DNA of 64,000 bases, from the NCBI RefSeq assembly GCF_900496975.1, contig NZ_UFQC01000032.1, positions 1-64,000 of the forward strand. The letters are read 5' to 3'. Of this stretch, positions 33,052 to 43,374 are shown in pieces. How positions within the stretch are numbered: position 1 is the first letter of the stretch; each line of letters begins with the position of its first letter. A program made the position numbers and the translations under genes. The notes below the pieces were generated by a model that was not told the origin of the DNA, made no database searches, and saw only the letters and a list, made by a program, of their open reading frames with translations. The stretch comes from Achromobacter veterisilvae. Lineage in GTDB: Bacteria; Pseudomonadota; Gammaproteobacteria; Burkholderiales; Burkholderiaceae_B.

Positions 33052-33861
33052 TCACCCTTTCGGGGCCGGCCGCAGGTAACGCTGGGGCGGCGCGCCCAGC
33101 GCGCGGTGGAACATGGCCGAGAACGCGCTGGCGCTGCGGTAGCCCAGGCCGGAGGCGATCCGCGCGATGGGCTCGCCGAGGGACAGGCGGCACACCGCGT
33201 CGGCCAGCCGCACCTGCTGCACCCACTGGCGGTAGTTCAGCCCCAGTTCGGCCTGGAACAGCCGGATCAGCGTGCGGGCGCTGGCGCCGACCTCGCTGCC
33301 CCAGTCCTCGATGCCGCGTTGCAGGCCCGGCTGGTCCAGGATGGCCGCGCAGATGGTCTGCAGGCGGCGGTCGCGGGGCCAGGGGATCTGGATCGGCGCG
33401 ACGCGGGCGGCGGACAGTTCGGACAGCGCCAGGGCGGCGATCTGCTCGGCCCGGCCGCCCAGCGGGTAGTCGATGGGTTCCGCCGTGAGCGCCAGGACCA
33501 GTTCGCGCAGCAGCCCGCTGACCTCGACCACCTGGCATTGGGGCCAGTAGCGCTCCGCGGCCTCGGCCTGGAGATAGAGCGAACGCATGGAGACGGCGCC
33601 CACCATGTCCACGCCGTGCGGCACGCCCGCCGGCACCCATAGCGCGCGCAGCGGGGGCAGGGCCCAGAAGCCGCTGGGCGTGGTGACGCGCATGATGCCC
33701 TCGACGGCGTAGATCAACTGGGCCCGGGGGTGGGAGTGGGTGCCCGTCTGGGCGCCGGCGGGGAACTCCTTGGCCATGGCCGTGACCACGCGCGGCCGGT
33801 CCTGGTAGTCCTGCGCGTTGACGCTGCGGGCGGGGTCGGGCAGGGCGGGGCGTGCGGGCAT
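33052..33861 (-). CDS. AraC-family regulator with cupin domain
   Basis: 269 residues. The N-terminal cupin (HSHPRAQLIYAVEGIMRVTT) binds the effector, and the C-terminal domain is the double helix-turn-helix (SARTLIRLFQAELGLNYRQW, then IASGLGYRSASAFSAMFHRA). It is divergent from the Fsr-like pump, 165 bases apart, and probably controls it. GGAAG precedes the ATG at 33861; ATG 33879 is an alternative. Confidence 0.9.
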   Translation of the reverse strand: MPARPALPDPARSVNAQDYQDRPRVVTAMAKEFPAGAQTGTHSHPRAQLIYAVEGIMRVTTPSGFWALPPLRALWVPAGVPHGVDMVGAVSMRSLYLQAEAAERYWPQCQVVEVSGLLRELVLALTAEPIDYPLGGRAEQIAALALSELSAARVAPIQIPWPRDRRLQTICAAILDQPGLQRGIEDWGSEVGASARTLIRLFQAELGLNYRQWVQQVRLADAVCRLSLGEPIARIASGLGYRSASAFSAMFHRALGAPPQRYLRPAPKG

Positions 33862-34026
33862 GGGTGTCACTTCCGACATAAGGATGAGCAGGATGCCAAA
33901 AGGGCGATATCCGCATTTTGTCACTTATACGACGAAAATTGGCATGTCGGGCCGGCGCGGGATTCCTACACTGTCCACAGGTCCCGGCGCGGCGCCGGGC
34001 AGGCCATCCCATTATTGTCCGAGACC

Positions 34027-35274
34027 ATGAACTCCGCCCAGAATCCCGCTGCCGTTGCCGACGGCAATCCCGCCCCGCCCGCGGCCCCGGCCGCCGCCTC
34101 GGATCCGTCCACCGCCTTCAAGGTGCTGGGCGCGATCAGCGTGGCGCATCTGATGAACGACATGATCCAGTCGATCCTGTTGGCCATCTACCCCATGCTG
34201 AAGGATTCGTTCAGCCTGTCGTTCGCGCAGATCGGCCTGATCACGCTGGTGTATCAATTGGCGGCCTCGCTGTTGCAGCCTTTCATCGGCTTCTACACCG
34301 ACCGCAATCCCAAGCCGTATTCGCTGCCGGTGGGCATGGGTTTCACGCTGGTGGGGCTGCTGATGCTGTCGGTCGCGCCGTCGTTCGGCTGGCTGCTGGC
34401 GGCCGCGGTGCTGGTGGGCACGGGCTCGTCGGTGTTCCATCCGGAATCGTCGCGCGTGGCGCGGATGGCGTCGGGCGGCCGCCACGGGCTGGCGCAGTCG
34501 CTGTTCCAGGTGGGCGGCAACGTGGGGTCGGCGCTGGGCCCGCTGCTGGCCGCGCTGTTCATCATTCCGCACGGGCAGCGCAGCGTGGCGTGGTTTTCGC
34601 TGGCGGCGCTGTTCGGCATCGTGGTGCTGACGGGCATCGGGCGCTGGTACAGCGCCAACCGCGTCAGGCTCAAGCCGCGGGCGCGCCGCGAGGGAGCCGG
34701 CCACGGGCTGTCGCAACGGCAGGTGATGGGCGCCCTGGCCGTGCTGGGCGTGCTGGTGTTCTCCAAGTATTTCTACCTGGCCAGCCTGAACAGCTATTTC
34801 ACCTTCTACCTGATGGACAAGTTCACCCTGTCGGTGCGCGAGGCGCAGCTCTTCCTGTTCCTGTTCCTGGCCGCGGTGGCGGTGGGCACCCTGGTGGGCG
34901 GCCCCGTCGGCGACCGCATCGGCCGCAAGATCGTGATCTGGGTGTCGATCCTGGGCGTGGCGCCGTTCACGCTGCTGCTGCCGCATGCGAACCTGTTCTG
35001 GACGGGGGCGCTGGTCGTGGTCATCGGCATGGTGCTCGCCTCCGCCTTTTCAGCCATCGTGGTCTACGCGCAGGAACTGGTCCCGGGCAAGGTGGGCATG
35101 ATCGCCGGCCTGTTCTTCGGCTTCGCCTTCGGCATGGGCGGCGTGGGCGCCGCGGCGCTGGGCAAGCTGGCGGACGCCACGAGCATCGGCTACGTGTATC
35201 AGGTCTGCGCCTATCTGCCCTTGCTGGGCGTGGTGGCGATCCTGCTGCCGGACGTGGAAAAGGCGCGCGCCTGA
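34027..35274 (+). CDS. fsr: Fosmidomycin-resistance-type MFS exporter
   Basis: 415 residues with twelve membrane segments of the major facilitator superfamily. Family-specific stretches: HLMNDMIQSILLAIYPMLKD and the N-terminal FYTDRNPKPYSLPVGMG, then SSVFHPESSRVARMASGGR. Fsr-like pumps export fosmidomycin and related compounds; the natural substrate is unclear. The divergent AraC gene suggests inducible expression. Confidence 0.92.
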   Translation: MNSAQNPAAVADGNPAPPAAPAAASDPSTAFKVLGAISVAHLMNDMIQSILLAIYPMLKDSFSLSFAQIGLITLVYQLAASLLQPFIGFYTDRNPKPYSLPVGMGFTLVGLLMLSVAPSFGWLLAAAVLVGTGSSVFHPESSRVARMASGGRHGLAQSLFQVGGNVGSALGPLLAALFIIPHGQRSVAWFSLAALFGIVVLTGIGRWYSANRVRLKPRARREGAGHGLSQRQVMGALAVLGVLVFSKYFYLASLNSYFTFYLMDKFTLSVREAQLFLFLFLAAVAVGTLVGGPVGDRIGRKIVIWVSILGVAPFTLLLPHANLFWTGALVVVIGMVLASAFSAIVVYAQELVPGKVGMIAGLFFGFAFGMGGVGAAALGKLADATSIGYVYQVCAYLPLLGVVAILLPDVEKARA

Positions 35275-35288
35275 GCCGGCGCGCGAGG

Positions 35289-35310
35289 GGCGGGACGGCG
35301 CCGTCCCGCC
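35289..35310. terminator. Perfect 22-bp palindrome between fsr and pgaD
   Basis: GGCGGGACGGC followed directly by its reverse complement, between convergent genes. There is no T-run, so termination is only likely, not certain. Confidence 0.5.
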
Positions 35311-35317
35311 TTCGGGC

Positions 35318-35764
35318 TCAGCCTGTCCGCAGGGCGTTCAGGAGGGGGCTGCGGGTGTCGATGCTGGTGATTTCCCCGTCCTCCCCGTGGTGGACGACGG
35401 CCGAACGGCTGGACCGCAAATGCGTTAGCTGCGCCGGCGTGAGGGCGAAGCTCATCGCCAGCCCGTGGTCGCTCAAGGGCTTGATCGGCTTGCGGCGGTC
35501 CTTGCCGGAAAAGCGGCGATGGTTGTAGACCGCCCACGCCACCAGCACGGCGGCGTTGGCCGCAGCGAGCAGGGCATAGCCCGACAGCGTGCGCAGGGTG
35601 GGCACGAAGGCCGGCCACGGCGACATGCCGGGGCCTTCCGCCGCGCCGCTCAGGATGGCCAGGATGCCCGCGCCGAACAGGTAGACGAAGGCGAACCAGC
35701 CGATGCCGGTCAGGACGAGGTCGAACAGATAGCCCGCGCGGGACCGTTGCGTGGTGATGATCAT
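35318..35764 (-). CDS. pgaD: PNAG export/synthesis subunit PgaD (BpsD)
   Basis: 148 residues. Two membrane segments ([20 protein letters not shown] and [20 protein letters not shown]) followed by a cytosolic tail, as in PgaD. In E. coli PgaD and PgaC together bind c-di-GMP and form the synthase. It overlaps pgaC by 4 bases. The C-terminal tail of about 60 residues is a little longer than in E. coli as far as I recall. Confidence 0.88.
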   Translation of the reverse strand: MIITTQRSRAGYLFDLVLTGIGWFAFVYLFGAGILAILSGAAEGPGMSPWPAFVPTLRTLSGYALLAAANAAVLVAWAVYNHRRFSGKDRRKPIKPLSDHGLAMSFALTPAQLTHLRSSRSAVVHHGEDGEITSIDTRSPLLNALRTG

Positions 35765-37098
35765 GATGCGTCCGGTGATTTGATGCCCCGGTCCGGGCTG
35801 GTCCAGCGCGCGCGCTGGGCCTGCTTGCGGAGCATGACTTTGGGGAAACTGACGAGGGTGGTGAACAGGCTCACCATCCAGAAGGCCAGCGGATACCAGA
35901 TGACCCAGTACAGGGCGCGCGGCAGGCCGGGTTCGTAGCGGCGGTCGATCAGGATGCTGACGGCGAATTGCAGCAGGCACACCATCGCGAGCATCATGCC
36001 GGTGAAGGCGGGAGGCATCAGGCTGGCGATGTGCATGTTGTTGGGCAGATCGACCACCTGGCTGACGGCCCACAGCAGCACCGATATGGCGAAGGCGAAG
36101 GCCCAGGCGGTGGACAGGCAGAATTCCGCCACCAGGGGCCACAGCCGGCGATGGCGCCAGCTCCAGATGGAGCGCAGGTTCTTCAGGAAGACCTCGGCGC
36201 CGCCCTGCGCCCAGCGCAGCCGCTGCTTCCACAGCCCGCGCAGGGTCTCGGGCATCAGGATCCAGCACAGTCCGCGCGGCTCGTAGAAGATCGACCAGTG
36301 GTCGCGCTGCAGCTTCCAGCTTATGTCGATGTCTTCGGTGATCATGTCCAGGCTCCAGTAGCCCACGCGGTCCAGCGCGGCGCGGCGGAACGCGGCGACC
36401 ACGCCGGACACGGTGAAGACCTGTCCATAGACTCGCTGCGTGCGTTTGATGAGGCCGATGATCGAGGAGAATTCCCCCACCTGGATCCGGCCTATCATCG
36501 TCGAGCGCGTGCGGATGCGCGGGTTGCCGGTGACCGCGCCCACGCGCGGATTGTCGAGCAGCGGCGCCACCAGATAGGCGGCCGCGTCCGGATCCAGCAT
36601 CGCGTCGCCGTCGATGCAGACCAGGTATTCGCTGCGCGCCGCCAGCGCGCCCATGCGCAGTGCCATGGCCTTGCCCTGGTTCTGCGCCAGGTGGACCACG
36701 CGCAGCCGGTCATGGATGGATGCCAGCCGGTCCAGCATGTCCGCCGTGCCGTCGCTGGAGCCGTCGTTGATGGCGATGACTTCGATGTGCGGATAATTCT
36801 GGCCCAGCGCGGCCAGCAGGGTCTCTTCGCCATGGTCCGCCTCGTTGAAGCAGGGCACCAGGATGGAGACCAGCGGATTGCCCGCCAGCGGCGGCGGCTC
36901 GCGGTCCTTGCCCCATTGCCAGTGCCGCTCCCAGTGCCACCAGAAATAGAGGCCGCCGGTCATCCACATGCCGGACATGAACAGGGGGTAGAAGAACACG
37001 AAGCCCAGGAGCGCCTCGCCGGTCAGCATCAGGGTGAAGCCGAAGGGCGCGCCGAGCATCGCGCAGAGAATAATCAGGGCGATCAGTCGGTCTATCAT
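35761..37098 (-). CDS. pgaC: Poly-beta-1,6-N-acetylglucosamine synthase PgaC (BpsC)
   Basis: 445 residues, inner-membrane family-2 glycosyltransferase. Seen: nucleotide-sugar site NDGSSDGT (about 111-118), DGD (163-165), TED and the QRLRW product motif. Two helices precede the catalytic domain and three or four follow. It polymerises UDP-GlcNAc into PNAG. The start is ATG 37098, whose ATGA overlaps the pgaB stop. Confidence 0.95.
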   Translation of the reverse strand: MIDRLIALIILCAMLGAPFGFTLMLTGEALLGFVFFYPLFMSGMWMTGGLYFWWHWERHWQWGKDREPPPLAGNPLVSILVPCFNEADHGEETLLAALGQNYPHIEVIAINDGSSDGTADMLDRLASIHDRLRVVHLAQNQGKAMALRMGALAARSEYLVCIDGDAMLDPDAAAYLVAPLLDNPRVGAVTGNPRIRTRSTMIGRIQVGEFSSIIGLIKRTQRVYGQVFTVSGVVAAFRRAALDRVGYWSLDMITEDIDISWKLQRDHWSIFYEPRGLCWILMPETLRGLWKQRLRWAQGGAEVFLKNLRSIWSWRHRRLWPLVAEFCLSTAWAFAFAISVLLWAVSQVVDLPNNMHIASLMPPAFTGMMLAMVCLLQFAVSILIDRRYEPGLPRALYWVIWYPLAFWMVSLFTTLVSFPKVMLRKQAQRARWTSPDRGIKSPDAS

Positions 37099-39131
37099 CG
37101 GATGGGATACCACGCATCGGAAATGGCGGGCCGGATGTCTTGCAGCCGGGGCTGGTCTTGCGAGAAGTCGTCGGGGTAGTAGCCGAAGCTGCGGGCGCCG
37201 CGCAGTTGCAGGCGCTTCATCCAGCCGGCGAGCACGGCGGTGTCGACCGGCGCGGCTTCCGGACGGCCGGGGCCCGTGCGCCAGTCGCGCGCCTGCAGTT
37301 CGAACACGGTCCTGTCCAGCGCGCCGGGCCGCCTGGCGACGGCGTCGACCATCCGGTCCAGCCAGGCGTTTTCGCGGTTCTCGGGCACGTTCTCCATGCG
37401 CGGCATGGCCATCGGCGCGGTCCAGTCGTAGGAGCCCAGGAAGTCGTCCAGGTTCTGCGCGAACCAGGTCTCGCTGGCGGGGTTCAGGATGGGTTCGGCG
37501 TAGATATTGCGGGCCGTCTTGATCTGCGGGCCGCGCACCGCGCGCACGCGTTCGGCCAGCTCGGCCGTGAAGTCGACCAGCGCGCGGCTTTTCAGGCGCG
37601 TCCAGCGCTGCAGCGTGTCCGGGTCCGCGCGCAGTTCGGCGACCGACCCGGGCAGACCGGCCTTGCGGTAGGCCGCCAGGGCGCCGGGGCTGGCGTCCTC
37701 GAAGTCGCTCAGGACGGCATCGTCATGGAACAGCACGCCGTCGAACAGGGTGTAGCGCGCCAGGTCCTCGTACAGATCGCCGATGCGCCGGCGCGCCACC
37801 GGATCGAAGGGCGACAGGCGCAGGTACTGGTCCGGATCCGGCGCCGGGGCGGCGTCGGGATGGGCGGGATCCCAGCGCGTGACACGCCCGATGGAGGGGT
37901 CGAGGTCGACCGCCAGCACCGGCATCCAGGCATAGACATTCACGTGCGCCCGGTTCTGCAATTGCCAGGAAACGCGGTTGAACAGGTCCGCGCGCATGGG
38001 CAGCCAGCGGTTGGGGAAGTACACGGACTTGACCAGCCCGTCGGCCTCGGGGTCGGCGAACGCCTGCAGGAACACCGTATTGATCTGCATGTCCACGATG
38101 CGCTGCACCAGTTCGCCCAGGTTGCGGTCGGCTTGGTCCGGATCGGGATCGTAGACATAGTCCAGGTCCACGTGCGCCACGCGCATCATGGGCAGGGCCT
38201 CGATGCCCGCGATGCTGTCGGCGAAGGGCCGCAACCGCGGGTCGTTGGCCAGCAGCAGGCGCGGCGTCGACATGAGGCGGGACACCCGGCTGGGGCCGTC
38301 CTCCAGCGTGAGCGCCATCCGGTAGCCATGCTCGTCCGCGATCTTCAGGGTCGAGCCGCCTTCGGCGCCGTAGGGCCACACCCAGACGCGCGGCGACTTG
38401 CCGGTGGCGCGGCGGATCTTGTCGGTGATTGCGGCCACGTCCCGTCCCATGCGGGCCTGGAACTGCGCCTCCGATTCGTACTGGCGGCCGCGGCCGTCGT
38501 AGACCCGGATGGCGGCGGCCGGTTCGGTGTTGCCTTGCGGATTGGCCAGCGCGCCGTAGTGGGAGGCGTCCGTGTGCGCGGCGATCTCCACCAGGCCGGA
38601 CTGCGAGATCTCGCGGACCTCGTTCCAGTCCAGGAAGCGGCCGCGCGGCTGGGGGCTGCCGCCGAAGTCCACCTGCCTGCCGGCGGGCGTATCCATCCAC
38701 ATGCCCACGGGCGCCAGCAGGGCCGGCCACCGATAGGCTTTCAGGATGGGCAGGACTCGGGTAAGGAAGCTGCGGTAGCCGTCGTCGAAGCTCAGCAGCA
38801 CGGCCCGCTCGGGCAGGGGCTTGCCGCCATTGCGCGCGTCCAGGATCTGGTCCACGGACACGGCCTGGTAGCCGTTCTCGCGCAGCCAGGCCAACTGGTC
38901 GACCAGGCGGTCGGTGCGCACGCTGAGGAAGCCCTGGTCGGGGTCTTCGTCTTCGACGTCGTGGTAGGCGAGGGCCAGGAACTGGCCGGATGCCCAGGGC
39001 TTGTCGACGGGTGCGACGGTCCGTTCGGCCGGGGGCGTGTAGACGGGGATGTCCTTGGCGCAGGCGGTCAGGAGCAGGATGACCAGCAACAGCAGGCCCG
39101 CCAGGAGGACACGGGTATGGGTTTTAAGCAT
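37095..39131 (-). CDS. pgaB: PNAG N-deacetylase lipoprotein PgaB (BpsB)
   Basis: 678 residues with a lipoprotein signal (LTAC, Cys24). The deacetylase domain shows SFDDGY (Asp116, Asp117) and HTDASH (His186, His191), the usual metal site. The C-terminal half is the PgaB-type glycoside-hydrolase-like domain ([24 protein letters not shown]). It removes some acetyl groups so that the polymer can be exported; in Bordetella the C-terminal domain also cleaves PNAG. Ends in an overlap with pgaC. Confidence 0.95.
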   Translation of the reverse strand: MLKTHTRVLLAGLLLLVILLLTACAKDIPVYTPPAERTVAPVDKPWASGQFLALAYHDVEDEDPDQGFLSVRTDRLVDQLAWLRENGYQAVSVDQILDARNGGKPLPERAVLLSFDDGYRSFLTRVLPILKAYRWPALLAPVGMWMDTPAGRQVDFGGSPQPRGRFLDWNEVREISQSGLVEIAAHTDASHYGALANPQGNTEPAAAIRVYDGRGRQYESEAQFQARMGRDVAAITDKIRRATGKSPRVWVWPYGAEGGSTLKIADEHGYRMALTLEDGPSRVSRLMSTPRLLLANDPRLRPFADSIAGIEALPMMRVAHVDLDYVYDPDPDQADRNLGELVQRIVDMQINTVFLQAFADPEADGLVKSVYFPNRWLPMRADLFNRVSWQLQNRAHVNVYAWMPVLAVDLDPSIGRVTRWDPAHPDAAPAPDPDQYLRLSPFDPVARRRIGDLYEDLARYTLFDGVLFHDDAVLSDFEDASPGALAAYRKAGLPGSVAELRADPDTLQRWTRLKSRALVDFTAELAERVRAVRGPQIKTARNIYAEPILNPASETWFAQNLDDFLGSYDWTAPMAMPRMENVPENRENAWLDRMVDAVARRPGALDRTVFELQARDWRTGPGRPEAAPVDTAVLAGWMKRLQLRGARSFGYYPDDFSQDQPRLQDIRPAISDAWYPIR

Positions 39132-39141
39132 GGAGGCGGTC

Positions 39142-41646
39142 TCAGAAGCGGTAGGCGAGGTCGAAGACGATGCGCAGTTCGCGCTCGCGGTCGCCGTCGT
39201 ACGGGCGGCTGATGCCGGTGATCATCGCGCCCATGTCGAGCACGTCATTGGCGCGGTAGCGCTGGCCGTAGCCCAGCGCGATCACGCCGCCGGTACCGTA
39301 GCCCTGCTGGGCGTACGCGCCGGCGCCGACGGTGCCGATCTGTTCCCAGGCGGTTTCGTAGCGGCGGTACAGTGTGTGCGTCAGCCGCAGGCCGGGCAGC
39401 AGCATCAGGTCGGAGCGCGGATTGAAATAGGGCACGTCGCTGCCGCCGCTGTTGCGCTGCGTGGAGATGTCGAATTCCAGGTCGGCTTTCAGGTGCGGCG
39501 CGGTGTAGACGCGCTCGCGTCCGTTCAGGCCGAGCGACCAGCGGTCGTTGCCGTCGCTGAAATGCGAAGGCGACAGCGACAGCGTCCATTCGCGGCGCTC
39601 GTTGGCGAGCCAGCGCACGTATCCCGACAGGCTGTTGGACGTGACCCCGCTGGCCAGGGCGCGCAGCGGCGTTTCGCGCGACATCAGTTCGGCCGAGCCG
39701 CCCACCTGCCAGTGGTCGTCCACGTCATAGGCGGCGGTCAGGCGCAAGCCCGGCTTGACGCCATGGCCGTAGTCATGGGTGGAGACCTCGCCCTCGACCG
39801 TCAGGTCGCGGCCGCGCCATTGCACGCCGGTGCGGACCCAGCGGTAGGTGCCGCGGCCTTCTTCGAAGTCGCCGGCCGCGTATCCGCCTCCGCCGAACAC
39901 GCGCCAGTTGTAATCCAGCGGCCTGGAGTACAGCACCGCGTCGATGCCGAAGTCGCCGCTGCCGGAAACCGGGCTGTCCGATGCCAGTCCGCGATAGCCG
40001 TTGATCTGGAGTTCGGCCTTGTTGTGCACCTCCCATTGCCGGGCGAGCCGGCGCGACACCAGGTCTTCGGGGGCGCGCGCGAGGGTGTCCCGGCTCAGGG
40101 CCTCGGCCTGGCGCCATTCCTGCAGTTCCAGCGCGCCGAAGCCCTGGCCGTTCTCCACGCCCAGGTTGCGGGGCGTCAGCGTCTCCGCCATTTTCAGCGT
40201 GCGTTCCGACGCGCGCGGCAGCGAGCGAGCCCGGTACGTCGCCGCCAACTGGGCGAGCAGGGTGGAGTTGTTGGGCGCCTCGCGCACCATGTCTTCCAGG
40301 CCGCGCTGGGCGGTCTCGGTGTCGTCCGACATCAGGCTGGCCGCGGCGTCGGTCTGCAGGCGTTCCAGGTGCAGGTCGTTCGGGATGCGGCTGGGCTGGC
40401 CCTTGGCGTAGACCCAGGCCGGATAGCCGTCCCGCATGGCGTCCAGCGTTTCCGAGGCTTCCTCGAACGTTTCGGCTTCGGCCAGGGAGTAGTACAGGCC
40501 GGTTTCGTTGTTCAGGCGGTCCTCGGCGTCGTCGTCGCGCGTGGCGCCGCCGGCGGCGACCTGCCGGTAGATGTCGCGGGCCTTCTCGGGCTCGCGCAGG
40601 TACAGGTAGGCCGACGCGACGTCGTTCAGGGCGTAGCGCGGCACCTCCGCGCCTTCCGCCCGCAGCGCCTCGTATTCGCGCACGAGGTCCGCCATGCGCA
40701 CGCGGGCATGCAGGGCGTGGAGCCGGTCGATGCGCGCGCGCAGCACGTCGCCGCGGGCGGTTTCGCCCGCTTCGCGCCAGGCGGGAATCAGTTCGTCGTA
40801 GCGGGCCAGCGCGCGGTCGGCGATGGTGAAGCGTCCGGCCTCGCCGCGCGTGGGCATGGAGGCCAGGCGCACTTGCTGGGCCACGGCGTCGGCTTCCAGG
40901 CGCCGCATCTGCGCGGCGTCGAGCAGGCCGGGATGTTCGCGGGCCCGCGCCAGCGCCTCGGCCGGCATGCGGGCGCGCTGCAACGCGTGGACGTATTCGC
41001 GCTGGACGTAAGGCGCGCCGGGGGCGATGGCCAGGGCCTGGTCGGTCTGGCGCAGGGCGTCGAACGGGCGGCCCTGGCGGGCGTGGACGTAGGCGAGCGC
41101 CAGGCGCGCATCGGCGTCCCGGGGCTGGCGTCCGACCCAGCGCTCGCCCGCCGCAAGCGCGGTTTGCGCCTGGCCGGCGTCGGCCAGCGTCATGATTTCG
41201 CCGGCCTGGAACGCCGCCAGCCGGGGATGCCGGCGCAGGCCCGCCCGGTAGGCGGCCAGCGCCTCGGGCCAGCGCCGCAGGTCGCGGTAGGCGCGCGCCG
41301 CGGCGAGCTGGACGTCGGCGGGCGGGGTGGCGCCGGCCGGCAGCGTTTCGTAGGCGGCGGCCGCTTCGGCCGGCCTGCCGGCCCAGCCGGCGATGACGAT
41401 GCGGTCGAGGATGGCCCGCTGGCCGGCGGCCGGACCTTGCTGGCGCAGCATGGCCAGCGCGGGTTCGTATTCGCCGGCGCGGGCGCGGGCGATCAGGCTG
41501 TCGTAATCGTCATTGCCGGGGCTGGCCAGGGCCAGGGCAGGCGCCAGGGCGGCGCAGGCGGCAAACAGGCTCAAGCCCGCCGCGGCAATGCAGGGAGATG
41601 GCGGCCGGTCGGCGGCTTTCTCCGTGGGTCTTCCTTTGCATGGCAT
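39142..41646 (-). CDS. pgaA: Outer-membrane PNAG export porin PgaA (BpsA)
   Basis: 834 residues. After a signal peptide, the first 480 or so residues are TPR-like helical repeats (PRLAAFQAGEIMTLADAGQA, PRDADARLALAYVHARQGRP). The last 300 form a 16-stranded barrel ending in AYRF, with an aromatic end. It exports the polymer. The ATG at 41646 has GGAAG before it; the longer frame to 41805 has no support. Its 3' end lies 11 bases before pgaB. Confidence 0.93.
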   Translation of the reverse strand: MPCKGRPTEKAADRPPSPCIAAAGLSLFAACAALAPALALASPGNDDYDSLIARARAGEYEPALAMLRQQGPAAGQRAILDRIVIAGWAGRPAEAAAAYETLPAGATPPADVQLAAARAYRDLRRWPEALAAYRAGLRRHPRLAAFQAGEIMTLADAGQAQTALAAGERWVGRQPRDADARLALAYVHARQGRPFDALRQTDQALAIAPGAPYVQREYVHALQRARMPAEALARAREHPGLLDAAQMRRLEADAVAQQVRLASMPTRGEAGRFTIADRALARYDELIPAWREAGETARGDVLRARIDRLHALHARVRMADLVREYEALRAEGAEVPRYALNDVASAYLYLREPEKARDIYRQVAAGGATRDDDAEDRLNNETGLYYSLAEAETFEEASETLDAMRDGYPAWVYAKGQPSRIPNDLHLERLQTDAAASLMSDDTETAQRGLEDMVREAPNNSTLLAQLAATYRARSLPRASERTLKMAETLTPRNLGVENGQGFGALELQEWRQAEALSRDTLARAPEDLVSRRLARQWEVHNKAELQINGYRGLASDSPVSGSGDFGIDAVLYSRPLDYNWRVFGGGGYAAGDFEEGRGTYRWVRTGVQWRGRDLTVEGEVSTHDYGHGVKPGLRLTAAYDVDDHWQVGGSAELMSRETPLRALASGVTSNSLSGYVRWLANERREWTLSLSPSHFSDGNDRWSLGLNGRERVYTAPHLKADLEFDISTQRNSGGSDVPYFNPRSDLMLLPGLRLTHTLYRRYETAWEQIGTVGAGAYAQQGYGTGGVIALGYGQRYRANDVLDMGAMITGISRPYDGDRERELRIVFDLAYRF

Positions 41647-42159
41647 CTGTAGTACTTCCGCAGTTGCAACTAAGGGCGTTCGCGACCTCCGCCGGATGCG
41701 CGCGGCCGGCACGACGGCCGGACGCCTCGCGGGCGCAAGGCGCCGGCGACGGAGATGGAAACATGGGTTTTGGTTGCGCGGCGCCCGCTTCGGGGACCTT
41801 CGCACTCGCGCAATGGGAGTGCATGGCTAGTACGCGCCACGCCCGCAGGGCGTGGTTGCGGCGCTCTCGCGGCGTCGTCAACAGGACGGACTTTAGGGGT
41901 TTTCGAAGAAGTTAACTGTCAATTACTGCAAAGAGAGGGCCGCGCGGGTCGACCTTGACGTATTCTTCATCGCTCGTACCGCGTCCGTCTTGGCGCGGAC
42001 ACGGCGGCTGCGGGCCTATGCACAAGCGTGCCCCTTTGCCGCACAAGTAACAAAAAGCATCAAAAATGCTGAGGTGTAACGCGTTCCGCGGTGCGGACCC
42101 TGGGCAACGGCAATTCCGAGCGACGGCGGACGCCGCGAAAGCGCGAGCCGGCAAGAACC
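41647..42159. promoter_or_regulatory. 513-base divergent region between pgaABCD and the diguanylate cyclase
   Basis: No gene is seen. An AT-rich patch at about 41890-41935 (AGTTAACTGTCAATTACTGC) is the likeliest promoter zone for the pga operon. Another AT-rich stretch at about 42046-42080 precedes the cyclase. I found no c-di-GMP riboswitch consensus. Long leader sequences leave room for regulation. Confidence 0.45.
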
Positions 42160-43374
42160 ATGACGACTTCCTTATTCTTCCTGATGTGGGGCCTGGCCAC
42201 GGGATTGGCATTGCCATTGTTCGTGCCCTTCCACGCCAGCAACGTGGGGGGCATCAGGGCGTTCACGGCCGCCAACGCGCTGGCCGTCCTGTCCCTGCTG
42301 GCGTATGCGTCCTCGCGGATCCTTCCGCCGGGCGTCTACGTGATCGTGTCGAACGCGGCATGGGTCTGCGCGCTGAGCCTGGTCTACGTCGGCGTGCGGC
42401 TGTTTTTCGGCCTGCGTCCGCAAGTCCTGCGCACGGCCGGCCTGGGCGCGCTTTGCATCCTGGCGTTCGCGTTGCTGCTGTACGGCGGAGACGACCTGCG
42501 CGGACGCATACTGCTGTTCTCCGTCTATACCTGTACGGGCGCCCTGGCGACGGGGCGGGTGATTTTCCAGCAGCGCAAGCGGCTCAAGACCCGCGGCGTG
42601 ATGCTGTACCTGATGCTGGCGATCTTCGGGCTGGCGGGGCTGCATGCGCTGCGCGTGGCGGTCTATACCATTGGCGGGCAGATGCCCGTGTCCTTGCTGG
42701 ATCCGTCGCCCTGGGCCCTGTTCTTCATCGTCTGCGGAGTGGTCACCGTGCCGGCGCTGTTCCTGGCGCTGCTGCTGTTGGTCCAGACCAGCCAGTCCGA
42801 GCAGATGCAGGCCGCGCTGACTTTCGACAGCCTGACGCGGGCCTATTCGCGGCGCAGCATCCTGGACGAACTCGGCCGCGAGCTGCGGCGCTGCAAGCGC
42901 GTCGGCGGAAAGCTGGCCGTGCTGGTGCTGGACATCGACCATTTCAAATCCATCAACGACCGCTACGGGCACGCGGGAGGCGATACCGCGCTGCGCCACT
43001 ACGCGCAGGTCGTCCAGCGGGCCGTCCGGAGCAGCGACCGCTTCGGCAGGCTGGGCGGCGAGGAATTCGTGCTGCTGATGTATGACTGCGACTCGGCCCG
43101 CGCGCTGGTGCAGGCGCAGCGAGTGTGCGACGTCCTGCGCGACGCGCCCCTCTACCTGCAAGGGGCGGAAGTCCCGATGACGACCAGCGGCGGCCTGGCC
43201 GTGTACCTGCCGGGCGACACCGCCGACGGCATCCTAGCCCGCGCCGACGCCGCGCTCTACCGCGCGAAGCAGCAGGGCCGCGACCGGGTGGAGATGGCCT
43301 GGCCCGGGCGCGCCCCGGGCCGCCCGGCGGACGCGGCGCCGGCCGCCCACGAGGGCGCGGAGTCTACGGTTTGA
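42160..43374 (+). CDS. Membrane diguanylate cyclase with GGEEF and I-site
   Basis: 404 residues. Seven or so membrane segments occupy residues 1-210 (a sensor domain, type not recognised). The GGDEF domain follows, with GGEEF at 299-303 and an inhibitory-site RSSD (290-293) five residues before it, so product inhibition is expected. It makes c-di-GMP from two GTP. Divergent from pgaABCD, whose synthase is c-di-GMP-activated in E. coli; local supply is a plausible role. It overlaps the end of the convergent peptidase by 11 bases. Confidence 0.92.
   Translation: MTTSLFFLMWGLATGLALPLFVPFHASNVGGIRAFTAANALAVLSLLAYASSRILPPGVYVIVSNAAWVCALSLVYVGVRLFFGLRPQVLRTAGLGALCILAFALLLYGGDDLRGRILLFSVYTCTGALATGRVIFQQRKRLKTRGVMLYLMLAIFGLAGLHALRVAVYTIGGQMPVSLLDPSPWALFFIVCGVVTVPALFLALLLLVQTSQSEQMQAALTFDSLTRAYSRRSILDELGRELRRCKRVGGKLAVLVLDIDHFKSINDRYGHAGGDTALRHYAQVVQRAVRSSDRFGRLGGEEFVLLMYDCDSARALVQAQRVCDVLRDAPLYLQGAEVPMTTSGGLAVYLPGDTADGILARADAALYRAKQQGRDRVEMAWPGRAPGRPADAAPAAHEGAESTV

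Noticed and set aside
39049-41652. 867-codon frame antisense to pgaA
   Set aside because: No recognisable fold; the opposite strand codes for TPRs and a barrel in the right operon.
41647-42159. c-di-GMP riboswitch between pgaA and the cyclase
   Set aside because: I could not find the conserved GEMM core; a covariance-model search would decide.
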